NCBI RefSeq assembly: GCF_000025005.1
Contig: NC_013525.1
Location: 1,824,501 to 1,888,500 of the forward strand
Reading direction: 5' to 3'
Origin: Thermobaculum terrenum ATCC BAA-798
GTDB lineage: Bacteria > Chloroflexota > Chloroflexia > Thermobaculales > Thermobaculaceae
Length of the DNA stretch: 64,000 nucleotides
Below, piece by piece: positions 17,316 through 27,981 of this stretch. How positions within the stretch are numbered: position 1 is the first letter of the stretch; every line of letters starts with the position of its first letter. The position numbers were made by a program, and so were the translations under genes. The notes under the pieces are model-generated. The model ran no database searches. It saw nothing but the letters and a program-made list of their open reading frames with translations, and was not told the origin of the DNA.

Positions 17316-17792
17316 TTGGCAACAAGGAATGGGCACACCTATTCTTCTAAGGTAATAGAAAGCTTGGGGAGAGAATGTAATAACGATCTGGAATCCTTTA
17401 TAGAGGATTTTCAAAACAGGAGAAAGGCTTATATGAATGCCAAAGAGCGCAGAGCACGACTTCTAACAGAACTTGAAGATGACGAGCGTGAGCCCATGGA
17501 ATGGCATGAGCTCTTGTCATTACTAGAGGAAAGGGAATTGGCCATACAGGATCTTAGGGATGAGATAGCAGTGATAGAGAAAGAGCTCATGTTGCTCAAG
17601 CGAGAGATGCGGAGGACCAGAAGGAAGTTGCTTGAGAGCGGTGGCGTACCGACTCATGAATATGAAAAACTTGTTGCGTCCAAAACAGAGCCTACTAGAA
17701 GCCGAATAGAACCTCAAGATAGCGACGAGATGCCAAGTCCGTGGGCCCTTATTAAGCCTTGGTTGAGAAGCTTCCTGCCAAACTCAGCTTAG
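17316..17792 (+). CDS. Coiled-coil protein of unknown function
   Basis: 158 residues from TTG 17316 behind GGAGAGGG. Residues 20-115 are dominated by charged heptad-like sequence (RKAYMNAKERRARLLTELE...LAIQDLRDEIAVIEKELMLLKREMRRTRRKLLE), predicting a long coiled coil. The C-terminal segment PWALIKPWLRSFLP could be an amphipathic membrane-contacting helix. No signal peptide or catalytic motif is seen and I do not recognise a family. It lies between gpmI and dxr on the same strand. Confidence 0.7.
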   Translation: MATRNGHTYSSKVIESLGRECNNDLESFIEDFQNRRKAYMNAKERRARLLTELEDDEREPMEWHELLSLLEERELAIQDLRDEIAVIEKELMLLKREMRRTRRKLLESGGVPTHEYEKLVASKTEPTRSRIEPQDSDEMPSPWALIKPWLRSFLPNSA

Positions 17793-17819
17793 CTAATCAA
17801 GGCCATCAGTATTAGTTTG

Positions 17820-17852
17820 ACGCCCAATATACTCAAGGGTAGAATTGGGCGT
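17820..17852 (+). promoter_or_regulatory. Hairpin over the dxr ribosome-binding site and start
   Basis: ACGCCCAAT (17820-17828) and ATTGGGCGT (17844-17852) are perfect 9-base arms around 15 bases containing AAGGG, the best Shine-Dalgarno sequence. The presumed TTG start at 17845 lies within the right arm. It could mask translation initiation. The few T residues after it make a terminator less likely. Confidence 0.6.
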
Positions 17853-19065
17853 TATGTTTATGTACCCCAAAGGTGAAATTGCTCAGCCGATAAAGGTAGC
17901 TATACTCGGTAGTACAGGCTCGATAGGCACTCAGACTCTGGATGTTATAAGCTCACATCCAGATAAATTCAAGGTTGTAGCCTTAGCTGCAGGCAGCAAC
18001 CGTAAACTACTTGAAGAGCAGATAGAACGTTTCAAGCCACAAATGTACTGCCTTGTTAGCGATAAACTCCCGGGTGGGCTAAGCGGACCTGAGGGGATGT
18101 TAGAGATAGCGGCATCTCCTCAGGTCGACTTGTTAGTGGTGGCTACAACCGGTTCTGCCGGATGGGAACCTACCATAGAAGGTATAAGGAACGGCAAGAT
18201 AATTGCCCTGGCCAACAAAGAAGCCCTGGTCATGGCGGGCAGAATCATAGTATCTGAGGCGCATAAACACGATGCTATAGTTCGGCCTATAGACAGTGAG
18301 CATTCTGCAATATGGCAATGTCTGCAGGGGGAAGGCTTAGGAGATTCCAAATTACGAAGACCGGAAGGCGTAAAGAGGATTATACTAACCGCATCAGGCG
18401 GACCTTTCAGAGATACGCCTTTAGAGGAGATGAAACAAGTTACTCCATCTCAAGCGCTAGCCCACCCAAATTGGCGCATGGGGAACAAGGTAACTATAGA
18501 TAGTGCCACTCTAATGAACAAGGGACTAGAAGTAATCGAGGCTCACTGGCTGTTTGACATGCCGTTTGAACAGCTAGATGTGGTGATCCATCCCCAAAGC
18601 ATAGTGCACTCAATGGTTGAATTCAATGATGGCTCAATAAAAGCTCAACTTGGCATCCCAGACATGCGAGTGCCTATTCAATACGCCCTATGCTATCCGG
18701 AGCACTCCTACAATAGCAAACTAGGGTATCTGGATTTTACTAAGTCACTTGAGCTGCAATTCTACCCTCCAGACATGGCTAGGTTTCCATGCCTGAGTCT
18801 AGCTATAGAAGCTGGCAAGAAGGGCAGCACTTATCCCGCAGTATTGTCCGCTGCAGATGACGAAGCTGTAGCAGCATTCTTGGAAGGTCATATAGGATTC
18901 CTAGATATATCCTGTATAGTAGAGGAAGCTTTAGCTAAGCATGAAGCAATATGTAAAGATGAAGATATAGATCTAGAATCTATTAGACAGGCAGATAGGT
19001 GGGCCAGATTATTTGTAAAATCCTTCATCAAGTCCATGAAGGGCCGTAGCCGTATAGAAGTATAG
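17845..19065 (+). CDS. dxr: 1-deoxy-D-xylulose 5-phosphate reductoisomerase
   Basis: 406 residues from TTG 17845; ATGs at 17854 and 17860 are alternatives but have poor ribosome sites. This is the second step of the MEP isoprenoid pathway: DXP to MEP with NADPH and a divalent metal. Motifs: NADPH site ILGSTGSIGTQTLDV, LALANKEALVMAG, metal/substrate site VRPIDSEHSAIWQCL, ILTASGGPF, and WRMGNKVTIDSATLMNKGLEVIEAHWLF. It is followed after 10 bp by rseP, a neighbour pair common in bacteria. Confidence 0.97.
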   Translation: MGVMFMYPKGEIAQPIKVAILGSTGSIGTQTLDVISSHPDKFKVVALAAGSNRKLLEEQIERFKPQMYCLVSDKLPGGLSGPEGMLEIAASPQVDLLVVATTGSAGWEPTIEGIRNGKIIALANKEALVMAGRIIVSEAHKHDAIVRPIDSEHSAIWQCLQGEGLGDSKLRRPEGVKRIILTASGGPFRDTPLEEMKQVTPSQALAHPNWRMGNKVTIDSATLMNKGLEVIEAHWLFDMPFEQLDVVIHPQSIVHSMVEFNDGSIKAQLGIPDMRVPIQYALCYPEHSYNSKLGYLDFTKSLELQFYPPDMARFPCLSLAIEAGKKGSTYPAVLSAADDEAVAAFLEGHIGFLDISCIVEEALAKHEAICKDEDIDLESIRQADRWARLFVKSFIKSMKGRSRIEV

Positions 19066-19075
19066 GGGGTAGAAA

Positions 19076-20137
19076 TTGGATCTAGGTTGGTTAGTCTATC
19101 TATGGATAATACCAGTGCTCGGGCTGCTGGTGTTTGTGCACGAGCTGGGGCACTTTGTAACTGCGCGACTAAACGGTATCAGAGTAGAAGAGTTCGGGTT
19201 CGGGTTTCCACCACGACTAATAGGTATAAAGCGTGGGGAGGTTATCTATAGCATTAACCTCATACCTGTTGGGGGCTTCGTGCGCATCTATGGTGAGAAC
19301 GGAGAAGACCCCAACGACCCAAGGTCGTTTAGCTACAAGAAGCCTTGGCAAAGGGCGATAGTTCTAGCTGCTGGCTCTCTAATGAACCTTTTCTTAGCCA
19401 TAATCATATTCACCCTACTGGCAATGACTGGGTTACCAGTTTCTAAGGGGGCTGTCATCAGGCAGGTAGCTGATAACTCACCCGCGGCGTCAGCAGGACT
19501 GCAGCCGGGGGATAAGATTAGATCTATAGACGGGATAAGCATAGATTCCCCCGATGATATAGCCAGAGTAATAGCAGGCAAACAGGGCCAAACAGTGACC
19601 ATCGTCGTGGAGAGAGATGGAAGAACAATATCGAAGCAGGTAACACCAAGGGTAAATCCACCCAGAGGGCAGGGAGCAATCGGCATAGTTATATATCCAG
19701 AAACCGTAGTAACTCGTAAGTACAATCCTATCGCAGCTATCGGAGTGGGGATTAGTCATAGCTTTGAAGTAATAGCGACTATAGTGCAGGGCATAGGCGA
19801 CCTAATCACTGGGAAGGTCGGCATAGGAGGCGTAATGGGGCCCATAGGTATTGCTGACGCCACCGGACAGATAGCGCGACAGAGCGCACTCAGAGGAATA
19901 GCTGAGTGGACAGCTCTCCTCTCAATCAACTTGTTCCTGGTAAATCTTTTACCTCTGCCAGCATTGGATGGAGGGAGGCTTATTTTCGTGATAATCGAGG
20001 CTATCCGCGGCAAGAAAATCTCGCCCAACAAAGAGGCCCTAGTGCACGCCGTTGGGATGATGCTGTTACTAGCCCTGCTTGCAATAATCAGTATCTTCGA
20101 TGTGCTAAGGATAGCTGGAGGTACAGCTATACCATAA
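19076..20137 (+). CDS. rseP: RseP-type site-2 zinc metalloprotease
   Basis: 353 residues from TTG 19076 with AGGGGG upstream. An intramembrane protease that cuts within transmembrane helices, for example of anti-sigma factors. Zinc site H22-E23-L-G-H26 lies in the first membrane helix and the third ligand is in LPLPALDGGRL near residue 300. One PDZ domain (about 125-195, ADNSPAASAGLQPGDKIRSIDG) lies between helices. Length fits the single-PDZ form. It is cotranscribed with dxr. Confidence 0.96.
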   Translation: MDLGWLVYLWIIPVLGLLVFVHELGHFVTARLNGIRVEEFGFGFPPRLIGIKRGEVIYSINLIPVGGFVRIYGENGEDPNDPRSFSYKKPWQRAIVLAAGSLMNLFLAIIIFTLLAMTGLPVSKGAVIRQVADNSPAASAGLQPGDKIRSIDGISIDSPDDIARVIAGKQGQTVTIVVERDGRTISKQVTPRVNPPRGQGAIGIVIYPETVVTRKYNPIAAIGVGISHSFEVIATIVQGIGDLITGKVGIGGVMGPIGIADATGQIARQSALRGIAEWTALLSINLFLVNLLPLPALDGGRLIFVIIEAIRGKKISPNKEALVHAVGMMLLLALLAIISIFDVLRIAGGTAIP

Positions 20138-20186
20138 AGATAACCTCTTTCCACGATACTAACATTTATCTGGAGGAAAGAATTAT

Positions 20187-20654
20187 ATGTTGCCCTGGCG
20201 ACGAGAGGAACACCCAACAGGGATAGACAAATTCAGGGGAATACTTGTCGCAATTGGAGACAACCCGATGGATGAAGCCGTGGTAAAGTTTGCCTGCTGG
20301 TTGACCAAAGGGACTAAGACTCCCATATATGCCGTGCACGTTATAGAGATGCCCTGGACAGAGCCTGTAGATGCCTCTCCAGACGAGGACGTTAGTATAA
20401 GGGCAGATAAAGTCTTGGAAAGAGCCCAAGCTATTGCAGACTCCATAGGAGCTCGAATAGACCTGGACCTGTTACAAGCCAGAACGGCAGGTACGGCCAT
20501 AGTGGATGAGGCCACGGCTAGAGACTGCGACCTTATAGTTGTAGGATTACCATACAAGCGCAAGCATGGAGAGTACTACATGGGGACAACTATCCCCTAT
20601 ATACTTGAGCATGCCCCAATGAAAGTTATAGTGCTTAGAGGCACTCAAAGCTGA
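20187..20654 (+). CDS. Universal stress protein (UspA fold)
   Basis: 155 residues, one Usp domain starting after about 17 polar residues (GILVAIGDNPMDEAVVKFACWL). The C-terminal strand-loop region reads IVVGLPYKRKHGEYYMGTTIPYILEHAPMKVIVLRG. The usual G-x2-G-x9-G-S/T nucleotide loop is degenerate (P and K replace the expected pattern), so ATP binding is doubtful. The ribosome site is TGGAGGAAAG. It lies between rseP and parA. Confidence 0.88.
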   Translation: MLPWRREEHPTGIDKFRGILVAIGDNPMDEAVVKFACWLTKGTKTPIYAVHVIEMPWTEPVDASPDEDVSIRADKVLERAQAIADSIGARIDLDLLQARTAGTAIVDEATARDCDLIVVGLPYKRKHGEYYMGTTIPYILEHAPMKVIVLRGTQS

Positions 20655-20683
20655 AGAGGATCCTATCAAACCCTCCTGTCAAA

Positions 20684-21493
20684 ATGAACAAGAAGTCTAC
20701 ACCTATATTTGCTATAGCTAACCAGAAGGGTGGAGTCGGCAAGACCACCACAGCCGTCAATGTTAGCTCGTATCTTGCCGGGCGCGGTGTACGCACACTT
20801 CTAGTGGATCTCGACCCCCAAGGAAACGCCACAAGTAGCCTTGGAGTAGAGCCCCAAGGAGCGACTCTCTATGATCTGTTGTCCGGAGAAGAACTTGCTA
20901 AAGAAGTTATTCATCTAACCTCACAAACAGGGCTTGATCTATTGCCAGCAAGTAGGGACCTGGCAGCAGCCGAAGTAGAGTTTGCCTCGCTGCCTGATAG
21001 AGACAAGAGGCTAGAGATTGCACTTGAGCCAATACTCAACAACTACGACATAGTCATAATAGATTGTCCACCTTCGCTTGGATTGCTGACCATAAATGCG
21101 ATGAGTAGCTCTAGAGGACTTATAGTACCCATACAATGTGAGTACCTGGCATTGGAAGGGTTAGGACACCTAGTCAGTACAATCCAACTAGTGAAGAGTA
21201 GGATAAACCCAACATTGGAGCTCTTCGGTATAGTTATGACTATGTTTGATAGCAGAACTAGGTTGTCGAAGCAAGTTGTGGAAGAAGTACAAAAACACTA
21301 CCCAAACAAACTCTTCAGAACTCTTATACCGAGAAGCGTCTACCTTAGCGAGGCACCGAGCTATGGTCAAAGCATATTTGAGTATTATCCAAGCTCCAAA
21401 GCAGCGCTTGCATACAGCTCCCTGGGAGAAGAGTTTTTAGACAGAATAAAGCAGGTATACGGTCTTGCCTTTGACAGTAAGCCTGACCGTTAG
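20684..21493 (+). CDS. ParA/Soj-family ATPase
   Basis: 269 residues with deviant Walker A KGGVGKTTTAVN, DLDPQGNATSSLG (A'), Walker B IVIIDCPPSLGLLT and the C-terminal TLIPRSVYLSEAPSYGQSI block. Closest in form to chromosomal Soj/ParA. There is no parB, gidB or thdF neighbour here; it sits between a Usp and larE. It may be the chromosomal ParA with ParB elsewhere, or a ParA that positions another cargo. The ATG lacks an obvious Shine-Dalgarno sequence. Confidence 0.93.
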   Translation: MNKKSTPIFAIANQKGGVGKTTTAVNVSSYLAGRGVRTLLVDLDPQGNATSSLGVEPQGATLYDLLSGEELAKEVIHLTSQTGLDLLPASRDLAAAEVEFASLPDRDKRLEIALEPILNNYDIVIIDCPPSLGLLTINAMSSSRGLIVPIQCEYLALEGLGHLVSTIQLVKSRINPTLELFGIVMTMFDSRTRLSKQVVEEVQKHYPNKLFRTLIPRSVYLSEAPSYGQSIFEYYPSSKAALAYSSLGEEFLDRIKQVYGLAFDSKPDR

Positions 21494-21529
21494 TATAGAA
21501 TGCACTATAAGAAGCTAAGGAGCATTGAT

Positions 21530-22366
21530 ATGTCCCTTGAAGACAAGCTGGAAACTCTGAAATCTTTATTGAGAGATATGGACAGCGTGCTGGTCGCCTA
21601 TTCTGGGGGCGTTGACAGCACCCTGCTTGCAGCAGTAGCTTATGAAGTCTTGGGGGACAAGGCAGCAGCAGCCACAGCCATAAGTGAAAGCCTTCTAGAA
21701 GAAGAATTCAAAGAAGCCGAGGAAAACGCTAGAAAGATAGGTATAAGGTTCATACCTATTCACACTGAGGAGCTATCTGACCCCAGATACGTAGCTAACA
21801 ATCCTGACAGATGTTACTACTGTAAGAGTGAACTATTTACGAAGCTCTCAGCGCTCGCGAAACAGGAAGGTTATGCAGTTGTAGTGGATGGCTTCAACTT
21901 GGATGATAGCCATGACTACCGCCCTGGCCATCAGGCAGCTAAGGAGCTAGGTATACGCAGCCCATTAGCAGAAGCAGGACTAACCAAGGCAGAAATACGC
22001 CAAATATCAAAGCTAAAGGGTCTACCCACCTGGGATAAACCGAGCATGCCTTGCCTTTCTTCCCGTATTCCCTATGGCAGCAGTGTAACTATCAAGAAGC
22101 TTCGCCAAATTGGGCAGAGCGAGCTAGCCCTGAGATCATTAGGATTTAGAGAGCTAAGGGTCAGGCATCATGGCGATGTCGCTCGCATCGAGGTACCAAT
22201 CGAGGAGTTCCCAAAGGTACTTGAGAAGCGTGATGAGATAGTATCCGCCATCAAGGCTGCTGGTTTCCTCTATGTCTCCTTGGATCTTTCTGGATTACGT
22301 AGCGGTAGTTTGAACGACGTACTAAAGCTTACCCCAAATTACACTCACACTCATACAGCGAATTAA
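21530..22366 (+). CDS. larE: LarE-type ATP-dependent sacrificial sulfur transferase
   Basis: 278 residues from ATG 21530 (AAGGAG 7 bases upstream); an earlier ATG at 21500 has no ribosome site. PP-loop SGGVDS (25-30) identifies the adenylating ATPase. C175 in [14 protein letters not shown] matches the sacrificial Cys176 of Lactiplantibacillus LarE, which donates sulfur to nickel-pincer nucleotide. A second Cys pair lies in [11 protein letters not shown] (95, 98). LarB, LarC and lactate racemase are not in the window, so the cofactor's user enzyme is unknown. Confidence 0.93.
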   Translation: MSLEDKLETLKSLLRDMDSVLVAYSGGVDSTLLAAVAYEVLGDKAAAATAISESLLEEEFKEAEENARKIGIRFIPIHTEELSDPRYVANNPDRCYYCKSELFTKLSALAKQEGYAVVVDGFNLDDSHDYRPGHQAAKELGIRSPLAEAGLTKAEIRQISKLKGLPTWDKPSMPCLSSRIPYGSSVTIKKLRQIGQSELALRSLGFRELRVRHHGDVARIEVPIEEFPKVLEKRDEIVSAIKAAGFLYVSLDLSGLRSGSLNDVLKLTPNYTHTHTAN

Positions 22367-22374
22367 GATATAGA

Positions 22375-22402
22375 GCACATTGGGAGCTAGCTCCCAATGT
22401 GC
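22375..22402. terminator. Bidirectional terminator, larE / S9 peptidase
   Basis: A 28-base perfect palindrome centred on AGCTAGCT, with arms beginning GCACATTGGG. It lies between two convergent genes and its stem includes the last codons and TAG stop (22387-22389) of the minus-strand peptidase. The minus-strand side is followed by TCTATATCTTAATT; the plus-strand side has few T residues. Confidence 0.72.
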
Positions 22403-24180
22403 TTGTCGAGAAACCTTACAACCTGCTCTGTGTAGTAGATCCTATTAGGCAGTTTCACTACACCGTGTCCCTCATCCTCAAATCGTATGTACTCTACATC
22501 CGTCCCTCTGGCGCGCAGGCTATCTACTATCTGCTCCGCCTCTCCCACAGGCACCCTTGGATCGTTAGTACCATGTACTACCAGCAACGGACAACTTATC
22601 CTGTCCACATGGTTGATAGGGGATATAGACTCCAGAAATTCTCGATCGTTCTCAAGGCTTCCGTATTCGGCTTCCCGAAGCTTCCTCCTCCATGGGCCAG
22701 TGTTCTCGAGGAAGGTCACGAAATTAGCTATACCGACTATATCTACCGCTGCTGCCCAAACATCCGGATAGGTGGTTATGGCCGATAGCACCATGAATCC
22801 ACCATACGAACCTCCCATTATCGCTATCTTATCCTCTTGAGCTATGCCCGATTCTACTAACCAGTCCGCTGCAGCCTTTAAATCCGCTACTGAGTTCATT
22901 CGGAGGTAAACATCGTCCAAATGTGTATAAGATTTGCCATAACCAGTGCTGCCACGTACATTCGGGGCCAGTACGGCAAAACCATGGTGAACCAGGTATT
23001 GGATGGACGCATTAAAAATTGGCCTTGCCTGCGACTCAGGACCACCGTGCACGTGGACAACGACCGGTAGAGGAGGCTCCCTATCAGGCGGGAGATAGAG
23101 AAAAGCAGGGATCTCCAGACCATCAAAGCTTCGATACCTGATCAGCCTAGGCTCGGCAAATACGTCGTCAGGTATACCAGCCCTGCCAGCATAAGTAACC
23201 TGCCAGCACCTGTCAGAGGATACATCTACTGCCCAAACGTTCAGATTAAGGGAGGGAGAATACATAGAGAGTATTAGAGTCGAGCCATCATCAGATAGCT
23301 CTAGCTGTTGCGCAAGCACGCCAGAAGGAATATACTCTAAGGCTCTAATGTGGCCATCCTGCCAGATATATAGCCTGCTATAGCCATCCTCGTTAAGTGC
23401 ATAGACGATCTTTGAGCCATCTTTGCTGACCGTAAGAGAATCTACATCCCAGTCGGTCTCGATCAAGTATCTGAAATCTCCATCGTTCAGATCTATCTCG
23501 GCAACTCCTACAAATTCTCTATCCTTATTAGAGGCAACTATCAGTCTGTCGGATCCAATGAAGTGAGGTGATACAAACAGCGCTTCCCCTTCATGCTGAG
23601 ATAAAAGCTTACGGTCGCCAGATTCCAAATCCAGCAGGTAGATATTATTGTCCAGGTTAGTCTCAGACCTGGAGACAATCAGGTGACGGGCATCTGGACT
23701 CCATGCAGGAACAGAGTTCGTCCCATCGTCCTGCAAGACCATAATGGGATCCCCACCATCTAAAGATTTGATATAGACATCAAAGAACCTGGGGTCTCTT
23801 TTGTTTGAGGTATAGGCTATCCGCCTACCGTCAGGGCTCCAATCTCCCCACAAGTGAATGACATTCGGCTCTGGCTGTATAGGTTCGTGTACATAACCAT
23901 CCAACAACACACCATGGATGCCATGTCGTTCATTGCCACCAGCATCCATGATGAACACCAGTCGGCTACCGTCTGGAGAAAACTTGACTCCTGATACTCT
24001 TTCTTCAAAGTAGGTAACCTGGTCTGGCCACTGTCCATCTATGGACGTGATCCAAACCTGGGGGACACCAGTCACATCATACAGAAACGCCACCTGTTTA
24101 CCGCTAGGGCTGATCGACCCTGCATAAGCGTTGCGAACATGTAGGAACCTACGAAAGTCATACTTATGCAACCTCTTCAC
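22387..24180 (-). CDS. S9-family prolyl oligopeptidase/acylaminoacyl peptidase
   Basis: 597 residues. The N-terminal half is a beta-propeller of PD40/TolB-like repeats (SPSGKQVAFLYD, SPDGSRLVFIMD, SPDGRRIAYTSN, SPDARHLIVSRS). The C-terminal alpha/beta hydrolase has the nucleophile in IMGGSYGGFMVL, Asp in HGTNDPRVPV and His in EDEGHGV. There is no signal peptide, so it acts in the cytoplasm on short or N-acylated peptides. The stop codon is embedded in the terminator palindrome. It is transcribed alone, divergent from rmd. Confidence 0.95.
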   Translation of the reverse strand: MKRLHKYDFRRFLHVRNAYAGSISPSGKQVAFLYDVTGVPQVWITSIDGQWPDQVTYFEERVSGVKFSPDGSRLVFIMDAGGNERHGIHGVLLDGYVHEPIQPEPNVIHLWGDWSPDGRRIAYTSNKRDPRFFDVYIKSLDGGDPIMVLQDDGTNSVPAWSPDARHLIVSRSETNLDNNIYLLDLESGDRKLLSQHEGEALFVSPHFIGSDRLIVASNKDREFVGVAEIDLNDGDFRYLIETDWDVDSLTVSKDGSKIVYALNEDGYSRLYIWQDGHIRALEYIPSGVLAQQLELSDDGSTLILSMYSPSLNLNVWAVDVSSDRCWQVTYAGRAGIPDDVFAEPRLIRYRSFDGLEIPAFLYLPPDREPPLPVVVHVHGGPESQARPIFNASIQYLVHHGFAVLAPNVRGSTGYGKSYTHLDDVYLRMNSVADLKAAADWLVESGIAQEDKIAIMGGSYGGFMVLSAITTYPDVWAAAVDIVGIANFVTFLENTGPWRRKLREAEYGSLENDREFLESISPINHVDRISCPLLVVHGTNDPRVPVGEAEQIVDSLRARGTDVEYIRFEDEGHGVVKLPNRIYYTEQVVRFLDKHIGS

Positions 24181-24328
24181 CTCTCACTCGATAATTAGGA
24201 GTAGCCTAAGTAATACGATAGCAGAAGTCGGAAATATATCTAAATTGGAGTAATATGGGTATTGCGTCTAGGCCGATAATATGGGCTTGAAGGTGAAGAG
24301 CAAATAGGAAAACTAAGGAAGAAGGTAC

Positions 24329-26298
<1,970 letters not shown>

Positions 26299-26330
26299 TT
26301 CGTTAAAGAGCTAGGGAGGTGTAACCTGAT

Positions 26331-27959
26331 ATGGGAAACCCGATATACGTTATTGGTCACCGCAATCCGGACACTGATACTATAGTGTCCGCCATAGGCT
26401 ATGCTGACCTGAAGCAACGCTCAGAAGAACTTGATACCAAGCCGGTACGTCTGGGCGATCTGTCAGCAGAAACAGCATTCGTTCTAGACAGGTTCGGAGT
26501 TGAGATCCCGGAGCTCATAAGTGACGTCTATACCAGGGTTTCCGATGTAATGAACAGAGCTCCGCAATACCTGAAAGCTTCTCACACGATAAGGGAGGCT
26601 GGCAGAGTAATACAGGACAAAAGGATCGTACCCGTAGTCGATGATCAACATAGATTGATCGGTGTATTGACCCTGGACGACGTAGCTGCTAGATACCTGC
26701 AGGAGTTGGACCTCTCGGGAGGAGCACAGCTAAAGCTTTCATACGATAGGATCGTACGCACGCTTGAAGCCGAGGTCCTCACTGGCACACCTGAGGGAGA
26801 CTGGCAAGGCAGAGTGTCCGTGGCCGCTATGGCTACCAGCACCATTCAGCAGAGATTGCAACCGGGCGACATGGTCGTCGTGGGCAACCGCAAAGATGTC
26901 CAGGAACTTGCTATTTCTCGTGGAGCGGCCTGCGTTATAGTCGTAGGTAACCTTCGGCCTGATAAGTCCGTCATCGACTTCGCGAGATCCAGAGGCACTT
27001 TGCTTCTGCTTACCCCTCATGACTCTTATAGAGTTACACGTCTGCTCAATCTAAGTGTGGCAGTGGAAGAGGTAATGCGCAGGGAGGCTCCAACTGCCGA
27101 TCCAGATGATCCGGCGTCAGAGGCTGCATCTCTGTTATCAACCACCGCTACCACAGCTCTACCAGTTGTCGACTCCGATAGGAAGCTCGTGGGCATAGTC
27201 ACGAGATCAGATCTGCTTAGGTTCAAAGGGAAACAAGTCATATTGGTAGATCACAACCATAGATCACAAGCTGTAGAAGGACTTGAACAAGCACAGATAC
27301 TAGAAATTATAGACCACCACAATCTGGGAGATCTTCATACTCCAGAGCCCATATTTATGAAGCTTGAACCTGTAGGCAGCACGAGCACTATAGTTGCGGA
27401 GATGTATCGAGATAGAGGTATTACGCCCTCACCGCAGATAGCAGGTATACTACTCTCCGGTATCATCTCGGACACATTACTCTTCAGATCTCCTACATCA
27501 ACCCCCAGGGACGAAACGGCCGGAAGGTGGTTGGCTGATGTAGCATCTGTGGAACCTCAGGAACTTGCCTACGCCATGTTCAAGGCCAACTCTAACTATG
27601 ACCAGAAGACTCCAATACAGATCTTGGAATCTAACTTAAAGATCTACGACTGGAATGGTAACAAGGTGGGAATAGGTCAAGCTGAGACCGTAGACATAGA
27701 TTTCTTCAAGCAGCACAAGCAGGATTTCCTGTCGCAGATGCAAAAGTTCAAGCATGAGAAGGGTTTGAACTACCTCCTGTTCCTGGCCACAGATATACTG
27801 GACCAATCAAGCATCCTGTTCGTCCCCGAAGAGGATGAGGAACAAATAGTAACCAAGGCCTTTGGTGCACATCCCCGGGAAGGGACAGCCTATTTGAAAG
27901 GGGTAGTCAGCAGAAAGAAGCAGGTAGTACCCCCACTTGCTAGAGTACTTGAGAAATAA
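26331..27959 (+). CDS. ppaC: CBS/DRTGG-domain manganese-dependent inorganic pyrophosphatase
   Basis: 542 residues, long for family II because of an insert. N-terminal DHH domain: GHRNPDTDT and the region to about 65. The insert holds a CBS pair (MNRAPQYLKASHTIREA...VVDDQHRLIGVLTLDD and LPVVDSDRKLVGIVTRSDLL) split by a DRTGG-type domain (about 120-230). The catalytic part resumes with DHNHRSQA and IIDHHNLGD, and the DHHA2 end carries SRKKQVVPPL. Hydrolyses PPi; CBS domains of this family respond to adenine nucleotides (inhibition by AMP/ADP is known). The ribosome site is GGGAGGTG. Confidence 0.95.
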   Translation: MGNPIYVIGHRNPDTDTIVSAIGYADLKQRSEELDTKPVRLGDLSAETAFVLDRFGVEIPELISDVYTRVSDVMNRAPQYLKASHTIREAGRVIQDKRIVPVVDDQHRLIGVLTLDDVAARYLQELDLSGGAQLKLSYDRIVRTLEAEVLTGTPEGDWQGRVSVAAMATSTIQQRLQPGDMVVVGNRKDVQELAISRGAACVIVVGNLRPDKSVIDFARSRGTLLLLTPHDSYRVTRLLNLSVAVEEVMRREAPTADPDDPASEAASLLSTTATTALPVVDSDRKLVGIVTRSDLLRFKGKQVILVDHNHRSQAVEGLEQAQILEIIDHHNLGDLHTPEPIFMKLEPVGSTSTIVAEMYRDRGITPSPQIAGILLSGIISDTLLFRSPTSTPRDETAGRWLADVASVEPQELAYAMFKANSNYDQKTPIQILESNLKIYDWNGNKVGIGQAETVDIDFFKQHKQDFLSQMQKFKHEKGLNYLLFLATDILDQSSILFVPEEDEEQIVTKAFGAHPREGTAYLKGVVSRKKQVVPPLARVLEK

Positions 27960-27981
27960 GCAGTTCTGGAGGCATTGATTG

